From positions 38,060-102,059 of the forward strand of contig JAXMBX010000011.1 in assembly GCA_046349635.1 (NCBI GenBank): a DNA stretch of 64,000 nucleotides. The letters are read 5' to 3'. Position numbers and translations under genes: made by a program. The notes beneath the pieces are model-generated. The model ran no database searches. It worked only from the letters and a program-made list of their open reading frames with translations, and was not told the DNA's origin. The DNA is from JAXMBX01 sp046349635. GTDB taxonomy: Bacteria > Planctomycetota > Planctomycetia > Planctomycetales > Planctomycetaceae. Within the stretch, counting starts at the first letter, position 1. Each line of letters starts with the position of its first letter. This document shows, in pieces, positions 10,401-19,265 of this stretch.

Positions 10401-10932
10401 CCTGCAGGGTCGCTTCCTGGAACTTCAGCGGAATCAAGACGGGACCAGATGCTTTGGTGATCTTCAGGCGAATGCGCGCCGTCAAATGGGCGAGGTCACC
10501 CTTCACATCCCCGTCCAGGCTTAATCGGGACAGGCTCCATTCGTTCGTAGCCGCTTTTGTCGCCGTCTGATCGCGGCGAAACTTCAGGTAATCTTCAAGA
10601 GTTGGTCCCAGCGGTACCGCGATATATTCGCCCTTATCATTGCGCAGAAATAAGACCCTGTCTGCGAACGGCGGTGGCGCGGGAAGGGCTGGAATTCCGT
10701 TTTGAGAAGTCCCTTTCGACGCGGGCTTATTTCCATTCTCCGAGGGAGGCTCGGTGACGGCCTGGGGGGGACTGGCCGGAGGAGGTGCCTGCGCGCAGAG
10801 AATTCGTTCCGACTGGAAGACCAGCAGGTTCACGACTACCAGACAGACCATTTCAAAACGAAACCGGCTGATCAACGTGCTTCCTTGAGAGAACTCCCGG
10901 ACGAATGTGATCCTGCCCGCGGCAGTGGACAT
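7450..10932 (-). CDS. Giant planctomycete envelope protein (1160 aa), paralogue of downstream gene
   Basis: Function unknown. First gene of a two-gene minus-strand operon; its TGA at 7450-7452 overlaps the start of the 2234-aa gene. An N-terminal hydrophobic segment at about residues 26-48 ends in an Ala-x-Ala-like site before a Pro-rich stretch (QAPPPASPPQ), consistent with export. A module start around YIAVPLGPTLEDYLKF resembles those in the neighbour. The middle is beta-rich and lacks recognisable catalytic motifs. Residues about 1030-1105 hold three or four close hydrophobic helices, then a short cytoplasmic-type basic tail. The start has a conservative ATG, but GTG/ATG alternatives further in, before the hydrophobic segment, are possible. 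A promoter-like TATAAT lies about 140 bp upstream. Confidence 0.85.
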   Translation of the reverse strand: MSTAAGRITFVREFSQGSTLISRFRFEMVCLVVVNLLVFQSERILCAQAPPPASPPQAVTEPPSENGNKPASKGTSQNGIPALPAPPPFADRVLFLRNDKGEYIAVPLGPTLEDYLKFRRDQTATKAATNEWSLSRLSLDGDVKGDLAHLTARIRLKITKASGPVLIPLKFQEATLQDFQHEEGPGDLELKETNLDQGQVWSFSEKGDHVLRLSLIQKIRKDVPTRRLQLTLPDCPISELKLKVPFARVRATTTDERIPLEVSPGPEGTSFIQLTGLGSRLDLSWQPLQEQLSAATLLTVRSGMNVIIDGRTLLMEVNQRVEALQGTFSELHVTFPPGMEILKIEGTRYKEHRIESRDNSLVTVLLKEPVTTGDFTELKWTVRREIPPNVEQVALQGFSIDQARFQTGVISVRVLGAYRIQKNDDQDRNVERESLAALERMSNPSIPGQNDPSNIAAVFRFSTQPFRLALDLRKLEPYVAVESPQYVMHFAGDRLDLEMNASVQVSRGAIDQLTLLWPRWKEDGWKINPSELRKSTGNGSPEQRIQLLPDESAPGQIKLQTIDPLEGQFNLRITAQRPIKKPEELQVTVPLIEATNQRQGTADLITILADNLDLQVKPAEKTTIRPRDRTNLKSDLLSRYPELRRMAYQLENYQDGIRAQINLQTPRLRTESLASLSLTDNTLNVDQVLTYEASYKRMTQLLLWVPVEWGNQTRFTLLPGTPLAGVPTGTEEKGYQQLRLTLDPARMGRFEIRAQAKISSSEIPSQEPYTVHFIRMLDQAAEVSRLKLSSFAGSETTLQDPAWTRTTTPEGQVVWVSQGERGSARLTLNRSRGSEISGGVVQKSWIRMAVARDGEASTLAFYRLTGIGNHLRVEFPGKVDLLAVSWNGKRLESNRWNSSTGGYDIDLPPSAGEVRDQLLTLEYRQVAQVRSVLGQSYRLELPILPVGTRFKEMICEVALPPDAYLWSCPPGMTPFYRWTLHNLLWSRRSLQTSEELARWMDLRDAPAASSEYPSWNVYRFSRYGADSSLEVPTLRRHLLVLLGAGRGLLFTMLLVYVPLLRHVLLFWTVSFLLAVFSLWYTEPILLLLQPVVFGFLLALLSAVIQHFRGKSILLPRPFQRQPRESSPPVVSSLQLEPGVSPQGSTAIRAQRASVNELGSP

Positions 10933-11071
10933 GCGATTTCAGTGATTCGCTCGATATTTCTGGCAGAGAGCTATTCGTAACATCCCTGTGGAAAAGGATT
11001 TCGGGTCGCTCGTGCGAGTCGGTGCGGAATCTGTTTACGGACCGTTCGCGGGGCGCCAAATCCAACGCCTA

Positions 11072-11100
11072 ATTATACCCCAGAATGGGTGAAACACTAC
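11072..11100 (-). promoter_or_regulatory. Possible sigma70-type promoter for the giant-protein operon
   Basis: The minus strand carries a consensus TATAAT (plus-strand 11072-11077) about 140 bp upstream of the 1160-aa gene. The -35 hexamer at 17 bp is poor (GTAGTG), so this call rests mainly on the -10 box and its position between the preceding gene's stop (11183) and the operon start. Confidence 0.4.
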
Positions 11101-11182
11101 GGTTTACGGGGCCTGGGAGTCCTGCAAAAAATATTCGGTTTGACGCCGTCCGTTTAGGCCGTCGGATTCCCCGGTAAAATCG

Positions 11183-11968
11183 CTATATCTCTTGCAACTC
11201 ATTCTGAAGTGCAAGATGCAACCTGGTTCCATTCGTGGCGAGCAGGTCGGGAATCTCCAGATCCAGCGGACGGCCGTCCATCCGAGTCACGGTCCCTCCC
11301 GCCTCCTGCACGATCAACACTCCCGCGGCCATGTCCCAGGGCTTCAAGCTTCCGGACCAGAAGCCATCTAATTTTCCCGCTGCCACATAGGCGAGATTCA
11401 GCGCAGCCGAGCCCGTTCGCTGCACGCTTTGCACCTTTCCGAGAATCTTCAGAAAACGCTGGATCGGAACACTGTTCGATGTCACACCCGGCGGAAAGCT
11501 GGCGACCAGCAGTGCCTGGGACAACGACTTGGCACCGCTGGTCTGGAGTGGAACTCCGTTTGAAAAGGCCCCTTCTCCGCGCGCGGCTGTGAACATTTCG
11601 TTGCGCGTCGGATCGAAAATCACGCCGGCCACCAGAGCGCCCTCGTGTTCGACCCCAATCGAGACGGCGTAATAAGGAAATTGATGTACGTAATTCAGGG
11701 TTCCATCCAGCGGATCGATGATCCAGCGATAAGGGTCTCCCTGGGAAGGTTGAAGCAGACCTTCCTCGCCGAGAAATCCATGGCCTGGAAACGATTCCTG
11801 AATCGTCTCATGAATGATGTGTTGTGCGGCCAGATCGGCTTCCGTCACGACATCCGCGGCGCAGGACTTTTCCTTGACGGAAAACTTCGTAGCCCAGGAT
11901 TGCAGGACCTCACCCGCACGACGGGCCGCCACCTGGCCGACCGCCAGCAATTCCTCTCCGGGGATCAC
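11183..11968 (-). CDS. Inositol monophosphatase family protein
   Basis: Mg-dependent sugar-phosphate or inositol-phosphate phosphatase of the SuhB/CysQ/FBPase-like family. All metal-site motifs are visible: GEEG near residue 67, IDPLDGTLNYVH near residues 85-96, and WDMAAGVLIVQEAGG near residue 212. The length, 261 aa, is typical. The start is GTG at 11968, preceded by a purine-rich AGAAGGG. It is the last gene of an apparent operon with the M20 amidohydrolase (25 bp upstream) and gamma-glutamyltransferase. The substrate cannot be told from sequence: inositol-1-phosphate, histidinol phosphate or PAP are all possible within the family. Confidence 0.93.
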   Translation of the reverse strand: MIPGEELLAVGQVAARRAGEVLQSWATKFSVKEKSCAADVVTEADLAAQHIIHETIQESFPGHGFLGEEGLLQPSQGDPYRWIIDPLDGTLNYVHQFPYYAVSIGVEHEGALVAGVIFDPTRNEMFTAARGEGAFSNGVPLQTSGAKSLSQALLVASFPPGVTSNSVPIQRFLKILGKVQSVQRTGSAALNLAYVAAGKLDGFWSGSLKPWDMAAGVLIVQEAGGTVTRMDGRPLDLEIPDLLATNGTRLHLALQNELQEI

Positions 11969-11993
11969 GTTCTACCCTTCTTTCTGGAGGCGT

Positions 11994-13320
11994 TCATTTC
12001 GAGGCCGTCTTGGGAGCAGGAGGTAACAGGTTCTGGACGACGGCCACCATGCTGATGATCCCCGTCTTCAGGGTTTCCGGCGCATCCGGATAATAGTTCG
12101 GGGAATGCAGCGAGGGAGGAGGTTTCCCGCCGGACTTCAACGTTTCCAGGCGATCCGCCTTGATGGACCCCAGGCGATACATACAAATGGGAATTCCCGC
12201 CACGCCGAATTCGCTGAAGTCTTCTCCTCCCATGCTTTGGTCGGAAATGACGACATGGTCTTTTCCCAGAGTCTTTTCAAAGACGGGGATCAGCTTTTCC
12301 ACGAGCGCGTGATTGTTAAACAGCGCAGGAGTCCCCTCAGAGACGGTGATCGTCGGTTCCGCGGCCCGGAAACTCATCGCCACTGCTTTGGCTTTCCGCT
12401 GGATGGCTTCGAGAATGTGCTTGCGGCTCTGGTCCGAGTAACTTCGCACGGTTAACTGCAATTTGCAGTTCGCGGAGATGATGTTGTGCTTCGATCCCGC
12501 ATGGATTGAACCGACCGTGACCACGGCGGGATCGATCGGATTCATTTCACGGCTGACGATGGTCTGCAGGTCCAGGATCAGGTGGGCGGCTTGTACGATC
12601 GGATCGACCGTCGTGTGGGGATAGGCCCCGTGCCCTCCTCGTCCCTGCAGGGTAATGTCCACGCTATCGACATTCGCCAGGGAATAACCCGATCGGCAGC
12701 CGACACGTCCTGCGGCAAGGGTTGAATCCACATGCAACGCGACCGCCAGATCCGGGCGTCCGAATCGGGAGAAGAGGTTGTCGTCGATCATTTTCTTGGC
12801 GCCCGATCCTCGCTCTTCCGCCGGTTGGCCGACAAACAGGATCGTCCCCTTCCAGGTATCCTTGTGTCCCGCCAGATATCGAGCGACACCGAGCAGGTTC
12901 GTCATATGAATATCATGCCCGCAGGCGTGCATCGCACCCACTTCGTTCCCCTCGGCATCTTTGACTTTGACTTGTGAGGCATAAGGTAGGCCCGTCTGTT
13001 CCGTGATCGGAAGGCGTCCAGATCGGCCCTCAGCAAGAGCGTTTTGCCGGGGCCGTTCTTCAGCATGCCGACGACTCCGAAGCCCCCCGATTTTGGATTG
13101 AACTTCGACGCCGGGGAATTTTTTCAGATGGCCTGCAAATTTCGCGGAGGTCCGTTCCTCCTGCAGCGATAACTCCGGGGTGCGATGAAAGTCCTGGTAA
13201 ATCTCGATCAGCTCATTCAGGCGTTTTTCATTCAGCCAGGTGGCGGCGTCTTCCCCGGAGGCTGGGCAGAAAACCGGTCAGCGCGAGAATAAAGCACCCG
13301 CAGACGGACAAAGTACGCAT
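11994..13320 (-). pseudogene. M20 family amidohydrolase/peptidase, interrupted by about three frameshifts
   Basis: Zn-dependent amidohydrolase of the M20/IAA-amino-acid hydrolase type, probably exported. The ATG at 13320 follows a strong AGGAGG (plus strand 13326-13331) and begins a signal peptide (MRTLSVCGCFILALTG). Piecing frames together gives a normal N-terminus including LLLRADLDA. The single open frame 11994-12941 carries the metal motif HACGHDIH, the catalytic-Glu segment PAEERGSG and HVDS. Frameshifts lie near 13256-13268, in a G run at about 13084-13090, and near 13010-13020 where one base is missing before PITEQTG. Only 23 bp separate it from the upstream transpeptidase gene. The intact downstream coding and run-type indels suggest sequencing error; a decayed gene is the alternative. 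Confidence 0.85.
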
Positions 13321-13343
13321 CCGGTCCTCCTGAATGAGAGACG

Positions 13344-15094
13344 TTAGTATCCAACAGCCATTCCGTCCTTGCGGGACTCGGTGGCGCCGCGCAATGTGCC
13401 CGCGGCATGATCGATCTGAATGGCCTGGTAGCCCCCGAAGGCGTCACCCAGTTGAATCGAATGGCCCCGCGGCTTTCAGGCCCTCGATCGTGGCCTGCGG
13501 GAAGCCGTATTCCAGACCGACTTTCCCTGCACCCGCGCGGGAGATCCATTTGGAGAGGCAGAGCCGGTGTGCATCATCCGGGGATAGTCCCCTGCTTCCT
13601 GCACGTTCATTCCGAAGTCGATGATGTTGACGAGAACCTGCACCTGTCCCTGCGGCTGCATGTCTCCCCCCATGACGCCGAAACTCATCCAGGGCTTTCC
13701 GTCCTTGGTGACGAAACCGGGGATGATGGTGTGGAAGGGGCGTTTGTGGGGTTCGAAACGGTTCAAGTGGTGTCGCTCAAGGCGAAGGCACAACCCCGGT
13801 TCTGCAGGACGAAGCCCGTGTCTCCCGGAACCATGTAGGAACCGAAACCGCCGAAATTGCTCTGGATAAAAGAGCAGCAGTTGCGGTGTTCATCGACGAC
13901 GGTCAGGTAAACAGTATCCCCCAAAGCGAGTTTTCGGATCGCCGGCGGGAATATTGTCCAAGGCGTGTTCCATGGAAATCATCGCCCGTCGTTTGTCGGC
14001 GTAGGGTTTGGAGATGATCTCCGCCGTGGGGAGTTTTCCGAAGCTTCGGATCGGCGTAAAACCGGGGCGCGGTCCGCGTACGCGAGTTTCTTGGCTTCGA
14101 TCAGGACGTGCAGATAATCGACCGAACCGGGACCCATGTTCTTAATGTCAAACCCTTCGAGGATGTTCAGCATCTGCAGGACCATCCCCCCTTGTCCGTT
14201 GGGAGGCATCTGCCAAATGTCGTAGCCCCGATAGTTGGTCGTGATCGGATCGACCCAATCGGCGGAGGTGTCGTCGAAATCTCTCTGGGAGAAGTAGCCT
14301 CCCATTTTCTCGCTGTACTGCACAATCTGCCGGGCGATGTCCCCCTTGTAGTAGGCATCCCGGCCTCCCTCAGCGATCAGGCTGTAACTTCGTCCGAGGC
14401 GAGGATTCTTGAAGAGTTCTCCTTCGCGGGGAGCTTTTCCGTTTTGGAGGTAGGTCCCCGCCAGTTCGGGAACCTTGTCGGCTCCCGTTTCCACGCCATG
14501 CCATCCCGAGGCGATGATTTCCGTGACGGCGAAGCCTTCATTCGCGTAACGGATGGGAGCTTCGAGGATTTTGGAGAACGGGAGCTTTCCGAATCTGGCG
14601 TGCAGTTTGCCCCAGCCATCCACGCAGCCGGGAGTAGACCAGGAGAGTGGACCGTGTGAGGGGATGGAAGTGATCCCTTTTTCCTTGAAGATCTGGCGAT
14701 TGAGATTGTACGGGCTACGGCCGCTGGCGTTCAGACCATAGAGCTTGGAGGTTTTGGCGTCCCAATACAGGACGAACAGATCCCCGCCGATCCCACAGCT
14801 CATCGGTTCGGTCAGGCCGAGTGCGGCATTGGTCGCAATGGCGGCATCTGCCGCAGTTCCCCCCGCCTGCAGCACTTCCAGGCCAATCTGGGCCGCGAGC
14901 GGTTGACTGGCGGCCACCATCCCCTTGGCTCCGACGGCCACGGAGCGGCTTTGGTGGGGTTTTCCTTCGGGGCGGTTGTAGGGGAGTTCCGCGTGGAGCA
15001 TGGGGGTGACAATTCCCAGGAGAGCGCACGCTAAAAAAGCAATATTTGGGGCGATCCAGCCGACGGGGTGAGTGTTGCGCAGGATGCGGGGCAT
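13344..15094 (-). pseudogene. Gamma-glutamyltransferase (GGT) family, multiple frameshifts in C-terminal half
   Basis: Secreted Ntn-hydrolase that would cleave gamma-glutamyl bonds (glutathione and related peptides). The open part 13979-15094 starts at ATG 15094 after GAGGAG, has a hydrophobic leader, then GGTAADAAIATNAALGL, the GIGGD motif, and a normal large-subunit region. From about 14055 onward the frame breaks at least four times. Reading across frames recovers GDTVYLTVVDEHRN, whose Thr is the expected autoprocessing nucleophile (about 13905-13915), then segments such as PGFVTKDGKPWMSFGVMGG and the end MAVGY with stop at 13344. One break is an extra G in a G run at about 13918-13922. 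It heads an operon with M20 and IMPase genes, consistent with gamma-glutamyl peptide breakdown. Confidence 0.85.
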
Positions 15095-15382
15095 AGGGTC
15101 TCCTCGGAAATCGTTCGTGCAGCGACAAGCCCCTTCTGTTCACAGGTCCAATCCGGCATGCAGTTTGTCGAATTTACGCAGGGTTTGCAAATCGCGTCTG
15201 AATGCACGTCCAGCACGCCGTCCCCACTGGCGGATTCTGCCGAATTGATCCCGTTTTGGGCGCTCAAAATTCCATCGCAAGGTTTTTCCGTATCGCGGCA
15301 TGGCATCTGCTTTTCCGGAGATCAGTCACGATCCAACGGAATGGCCCGATGGGGGTTGTCCCTGTTTGCGATCAGTCCCATA

Positions 15383-15757
15383 ATGAAGGAGATAAGCGGG
15401 TCATCACTTCTCGAACCCCTCTGGTTTTCCATGAATTTGCTGGCCGCACCCCACAAGGTGCAACCCTCTGAGATCATCTGGAGCATGACGACCACCGTCC
15501 TGGTGCTGGTGGTTCTCATCGTGGTGGCATGGCTCGCTCAGAAATGGTTCCGGAATCGAATGGGGGAAGAAGGTTCGGAAGTGGACTATCAGGAGATGTT
15601 GGCCGAATATCGGGAGCTGAAGCGTCAGGGAAAGATTTCGGAGGAGGAGTTCAAGAAGATCAAGCGGCAGATTTCGGCACTTGATCCCAACCTGAATACT
15701 CTGATACCGTCCCGAAAGTCAAACTCTGACGAACAAGCGGGTTCCGAGTCCTCGTGA
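15383..15757 (+). CDS. Small membrane protein with SHOCT-like C-terminus
   Basis: One transmembrane helix (TTTVLVLVVLIVVAWLAQ) followed by a charged helical tail with YRELKRQGKISEEEFKKIK, which matches the short C-terminal (SHOCT) domain pattern: two helices linked by a Gly turn, often seen at the end of membrane or oligomerising proteins. The frame is open far upstream (from 15068), but that stretch is unlike a protein; ATG 15383 or ATG 15431 are the likely starts, and neither has a good ribosome site. The second would give 108 residues. It sits between the divergent GGT operon and clpX. No specific function can be assigned. Confidence 0.6.
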   Translation: MKEISGSSLLEPLWFSMNLLAAPHKVQPSEIIWSMTTTVLVLVVLIVVAWLAQKWFRNRMGEEGSEVDYQEMLAEYRELKRQGKISEEEFKKIKRQISALDPNLNTLIPSRKSNSDEQAGSESS

Positions 15758-15827
15758 AACTGGTCGGATCACGCAGGTTGGCCGGGAAACCGTTAAGTGG
15801 GACATATTTCGCATCGTTGGAAAGTGT

Positions 15828-15856
15828 TTTACAACCGGACTCTGAGCCGATTTAGA
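15828..15856 (+). promoter_or_regulatory. Possible promoter for clpX
   Basis: TTTACA at 15828-15833 and TTTAGA at 15851-15856 are separated by 17 bp, about 140 bp before the clpX start. This is a modest match to a sigma70-type promoter and was chosen by eye. Confidence 0.35.
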
Positions 15857-15994
15857 TTGCGATCTCACTGCGAGGATGCAGTCTCGTCGATTCGCCTTCC
15901 GGGTCGGAATGATCACATAGATATTCAACTTGTCGTTATTCCGGCACCTCCCCAGATCAGACTGAGCGATTTTACAGCATTGAAGGAACGCTGA

Positions 15995-17272
15995 ATGCCC
16001 ACCGGTAAAGACTTTACTCCCGGGAATCGTGGATCGACCGGAAAGAAAAACGCCAATTGCTCGTTCTGCCGCAAGAGTTACCGCGAAGTCGGTCCGCTGG
16101 TGGAAGGTCCCAGCGACGTCTACATCTGCGGTGAATGCATCGAGCTCTGCCAGTCCATCCTGGACCAGGAACGCCGCCGTCGCGGAACCCCGAAGCAACT
16201 CTTCAACAAGGTTCCGTCGCCGCGCGAGATCGTCAAGAACCTCGACCAGTACGTCATTGGTCAATCGGAGACCAAGAAGATCCTGGCGGTCGCGGTCCAC
16301 AACCACTACAAGCGGTTGATGGCCTCCGCCGACACCGAGAGCGACGTCGAAATCGAAAAGTCCAACATCATGTTCATCGGGCCGACCGGTTGCGGCAAGA
16401 CGTTGCTCGCCAAGACCCTGGCTCGGGCGTTGCAGGTCCCCTTTGCGATCGGTGACGCCACCACCCTCACCGAAGCGGGCTATGTCGGTGAAGACGTCGA
16501 GAACCTGCTCCTGAAACTGCTCCACGCCGCGGACTTCGACATTGAAGCGGCCCAGCGGGGGATCCTGTTCATCGACGAAATCGACAAGATCGGCAAGACG
16601 AGCCAGAACGTCTCAATCACCCGCGATGTCTCCGGCGAAGGGGTCCAGCAGGCCCTGCTGAAAATGCTGGAAGGGACCGTTGCGAACGTCCCGCCGCAGG
16701 GTGGCCGGAAGCATCCCGAACAGCAATACATCCAGATGGACACGACAAACATCCTGTTCATCTGCGGGGGAACGTTCGTCGGCCTGGAGAACATCATCGC
16801 CAAGCGGCAAGGGCGAAAGATGATCGGCTTCGGCCATGATTCGAAAGCAGATGACAAGAAGGGGCCGAGTCTGCTCAAGGATGTCTGTACCGATGACATC
16901 ATCGAATTCGGCCTGATTCCCGAACTGGTTGGCCGTTTGCCGGTGATCAGTGGCCTTGCCCCGTTGGAAGAATCCGACCTGGTGCGCGTACTGACCGAGC
17001 CGAAGAACTCGCTCGTTCGCCAGTACCAGAAGTTCTTCGAGATGGAAGATGCCCAGTTGGAATTCCATCCAGATGCATTGCGGGAAATCGCCCGCATTGC
17101 CAAGGAACGGGACACCGGGGCACGCGGCCTGCGGAGCGTGATTGAGCATGCAATGTTCGACATCATGTTCACGCTGCCTGAACAGGAACCGGGGAAGAAG
17201 TATGTTGTTACTCCCGAAGTGATCCGGGGTGAATCGCAACTCTTCCCGCAGGATGGGTCCGCCGCCGCCTGA
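15995..17272 (+). CDS. clpX: ATP-dependent Clp protease ATP-binding subunit ClpX
   Basis: Hexameric AAA+ unfoldase that feeds proteins, including ssrA-tagged ones, to ClpP. The N-terminal zinc-binding domain has the C4 set CSFC and CGEC (about residues 22-50). The AAA+ core shows Walker A GPTGCGKTLLAKT near residue 130, Walker B ILFIDEIDKIG near residue 190, the pore-loop GYVGEDVE, and the C-terminal sensor-2 segment TGARGLRS. At 425 aa it is full length. ATG 15995 is preceded by AAGGA at a good spacing. clpP is not in the window. A strong hairpin terminator follows the stop. The tmRNA gene that makes its substrates is 43 kb away in the same window. Confidence 0.97.
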   Translation: MPTGKDFTPGNRGSTGKKNANCSFCRKSYREVGPLVEGPSDVYICGECIELCQSILDQERRRRGTPKQLFNKVPSPREIVKNLDQYVIGQSETKKILAVAVHNHYKRLMASADTESDVEIEKSNIMFIGPTGCGKTLLAKTLARALQVPFAIGDATTLTEAGYVGEDVENLLLKLLHAADFDIEAAQRGILFIDEIDKIGKTSQNVSITRDVSGEGVQQALLKMLEGTVANVPPQGGRKHPEQQYIQMDTTNILFICGGTFVGLENIIAKRQGRKMIGFGHDSKADDKKGPSLLKDVCTDDIIEFGLIPELVGRLPVISGLAPLEESDLVRVLTEPKNSLVRQYQKFFEMEDAQLEFHPDALREIARIAKERDTGARGLRSVIEHAMFDIMFTLPEQEPGKKYVVTPEVIRGESQLFPQDGSAAA

Positions 17273-17301
17273 GATCCGCCGATCTCTCCTCGTAAATATT
17301 G

Positions 17302-17336
17302 AAAACGCCCCGTTTCTCTCGAAGCGGGGCGTTTTT
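17302..17336 (+). terminator. Rho-independent terminator after clpX
   Basis: Starting 30 bp after the clpX stop, a GC-rich stem (AACGCCCCG pairing with CGGGGCGTT, extending inward through TTTC/GAAG) is followed by a T run (GTTTTT). The next gene starts about 230 bp downstream. Confidence 0.9.
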
Positions 17337-17567
17337 CATTGCATGTTGCCAAAAAGCAACACCCCCTTAAAAAAAGATATTCTGGGGTGCAGAGTATTTC
17401 CCGATCAGACCACTCGATCCGCACCCCAATTCGAGGATTCCGGGGCCAATCGCCGTGACGCCGTTTGGCGAAGCCCGGTTTCGGGCCTATGTTCCCCCTG
17501 TAGCCTGGCGCCCAAAAAGCGCTTTGGTCCGGTCTTCGTTTCCCGTCCTCCCGTCTCTGATTCGGCT

Positions 17568-19232
17568 ATGAATTACAACAGTGGCATCTTCTGGGCTCTG
17601 TTCCTGGTGGTGATGATTCCTTATTGGTTTCTTTCCCACAAAGGACAAAATCGCCTGCTGCTCGTCGTCAGTTACATCTTCTACGGGTTCTGGGATTACC
17701 GGTTCCTGTTCCTGATCCTGTTCTCCACGTACATCGATTTCATCGGCGGGCTGGGTGTCGCGGGGGTTCGCTATCCCTGGCGGAAGATGATCCCCCTGAC
17801 TGCTTTCGTCTGTCTCTCTTCCCTGCTTCTCTGCACCGGCATTCGTTACGACCTGCTGTGGGAATATCTGCGGACATCCGACTTTGGTCACGTCGATGCA
17901 GCTTTTCGTTCGGTCCAGGATCATCTGGCGATTCCTGCAGTTGTGACACTCGTCGGGATCGGTTATGTGCTGCTGCAACCTTGGCTGTTTTCCCGTTCGG
18001 AGAATTTTCGCCGCAAGGGCTATCTGATCATCAGTCTGGCGGCCAACCTGGGAATCCTGGGTTATTTCAAATACTGCGATTTCTTCATCGTGAGCTTCCG
18101 GGACACGATGCAGATCCTGGGACTTGGGACGTGGAGCCTGAACACGCTCGGTATCCTGCTCCCCGCCGGGATCTCGTTCTACACCTTCCAGTCGATGAGC
18201 TACTGCATCGATATCTATCGCCGTGAAGCGGACCCGACGGACGACTTCATGGATTTTGCGTTGTTCGTCTGCTTCTTCCCGCATCTCGTGGCGGGGCCGA
18301 TCATGCGAGCGCATACGCTGCTGCCGCAGGTCGTTCAACCCCGGAGGATTGCCCGCAAGGATTGGGAAGAAGGGTTGTATCTGGTCCTCGTGGGGATGTT
18401 CAAAAAGATCGTGATCGCCGACAACCTGGCGCCGATCGCGAACCACGTGTTTTACAATTTTGCCAATGGCAACCCGGATCACCTGACTGGAGCGGACGCC
18501 CTCATCGGCGTGTATGCCTTTGCGTTACAGATTTATGGAGACTTCTCCGGCTATTCGAGCGTCGCTCGCGGGATTTCCAAATGGCTCGGATTTGAACTCG
18601 CGATCAACTTCAATCTCCCGTATCTCGCGGTCAGCCCCAGTGATTTCTGGAAACGGTGGCATATCAGCCTTTCCAGTTGGCTGCGGGATTACCTCTACAT
18701 TCCCCTCGGAGGAAATCGCGGCGGTACCAGCGAGCATGTATCGCAATCTGATGATCACGATGCTCCTGGGGGGGCTGTGGCACGGGGCCAGTTGGACCTT
18801 TGTCGCCTGGGGTCTGTATCACGGCGCGAATTCTCTGTCTATTCCGCATCCTCGGAATTAAAGACCCGCAACCGGGACACACGTTCCAATCGCGGCTGTA
18901 TTACCTCTTCCGCGTCGTGGTGATGTTCCATCTCACCTGTCTCGGCTGGCTCCTGTTCCGGGCGGATTCCTTTCAGGCGGTTCTGGCGATGTGCCAGGCG
19001 ATGTTACTGCGACTTTGTTCCTTCCGCCCGTTTGCTCGCTCCGCTCGCCTTGATGGCGTTTTACTGTGCTCCGCTCTTCCTGCTCGAAGGTGCTCTGGAT
19101 GGTGAAGAGCGGATTGATCGTCTGACAGCCAGTGCCGGCTATCGCCGTGGCCTGGCTTATGCGTATGTACTGATCCTGATGCTGGTCTTCCCCGCTCCCC
19201 AGGCGGCGGAATTCATCTACTTCCAGTTCTAA
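17568..19232 (+). pseudogene. MBOAT O-acyltransferase (AlgI-like), frameshifted
   Basis: Multi-pass membrane O-acyltransferase of the AlgI type, which moves acetyl groups across the membrane for polysaccharide O-acetylation. The likely start is ATG 17568 (MNYNSGIFWALFL); the same frame is open back into clpX but that part is not protein-like. The 17568-18720 frame covers about eight helices and ends with SDFWKRWHISLSSWLRDY and YIPLGGNRGG. The frame then changes near 18725, where the next frame carries the hallmark LGGLWHGASWTFVAWG with the catalytic His, again near 18850 and near 19030. The final frame ends at 19232. The SGNH-type partner gene starts 33 bp later. Confidence 0.87.
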
Positions 19233-19265
19233 TGCCACCCCGGTCTTCACTGGCCTGAGAATACC

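Noticed and set aside
15068..15382. Upstream extension of the SHOCT-like protein
   Set aside because: It overlaps the GGT start region and lacks protein-like character; later ATGs are better.
17229..17567. Upstream part of the MBOAT frame overlapping clpX
   Set aside because: It crosses the clpX stop and terminator; ATG 17568 begins the hydrophobic protein.
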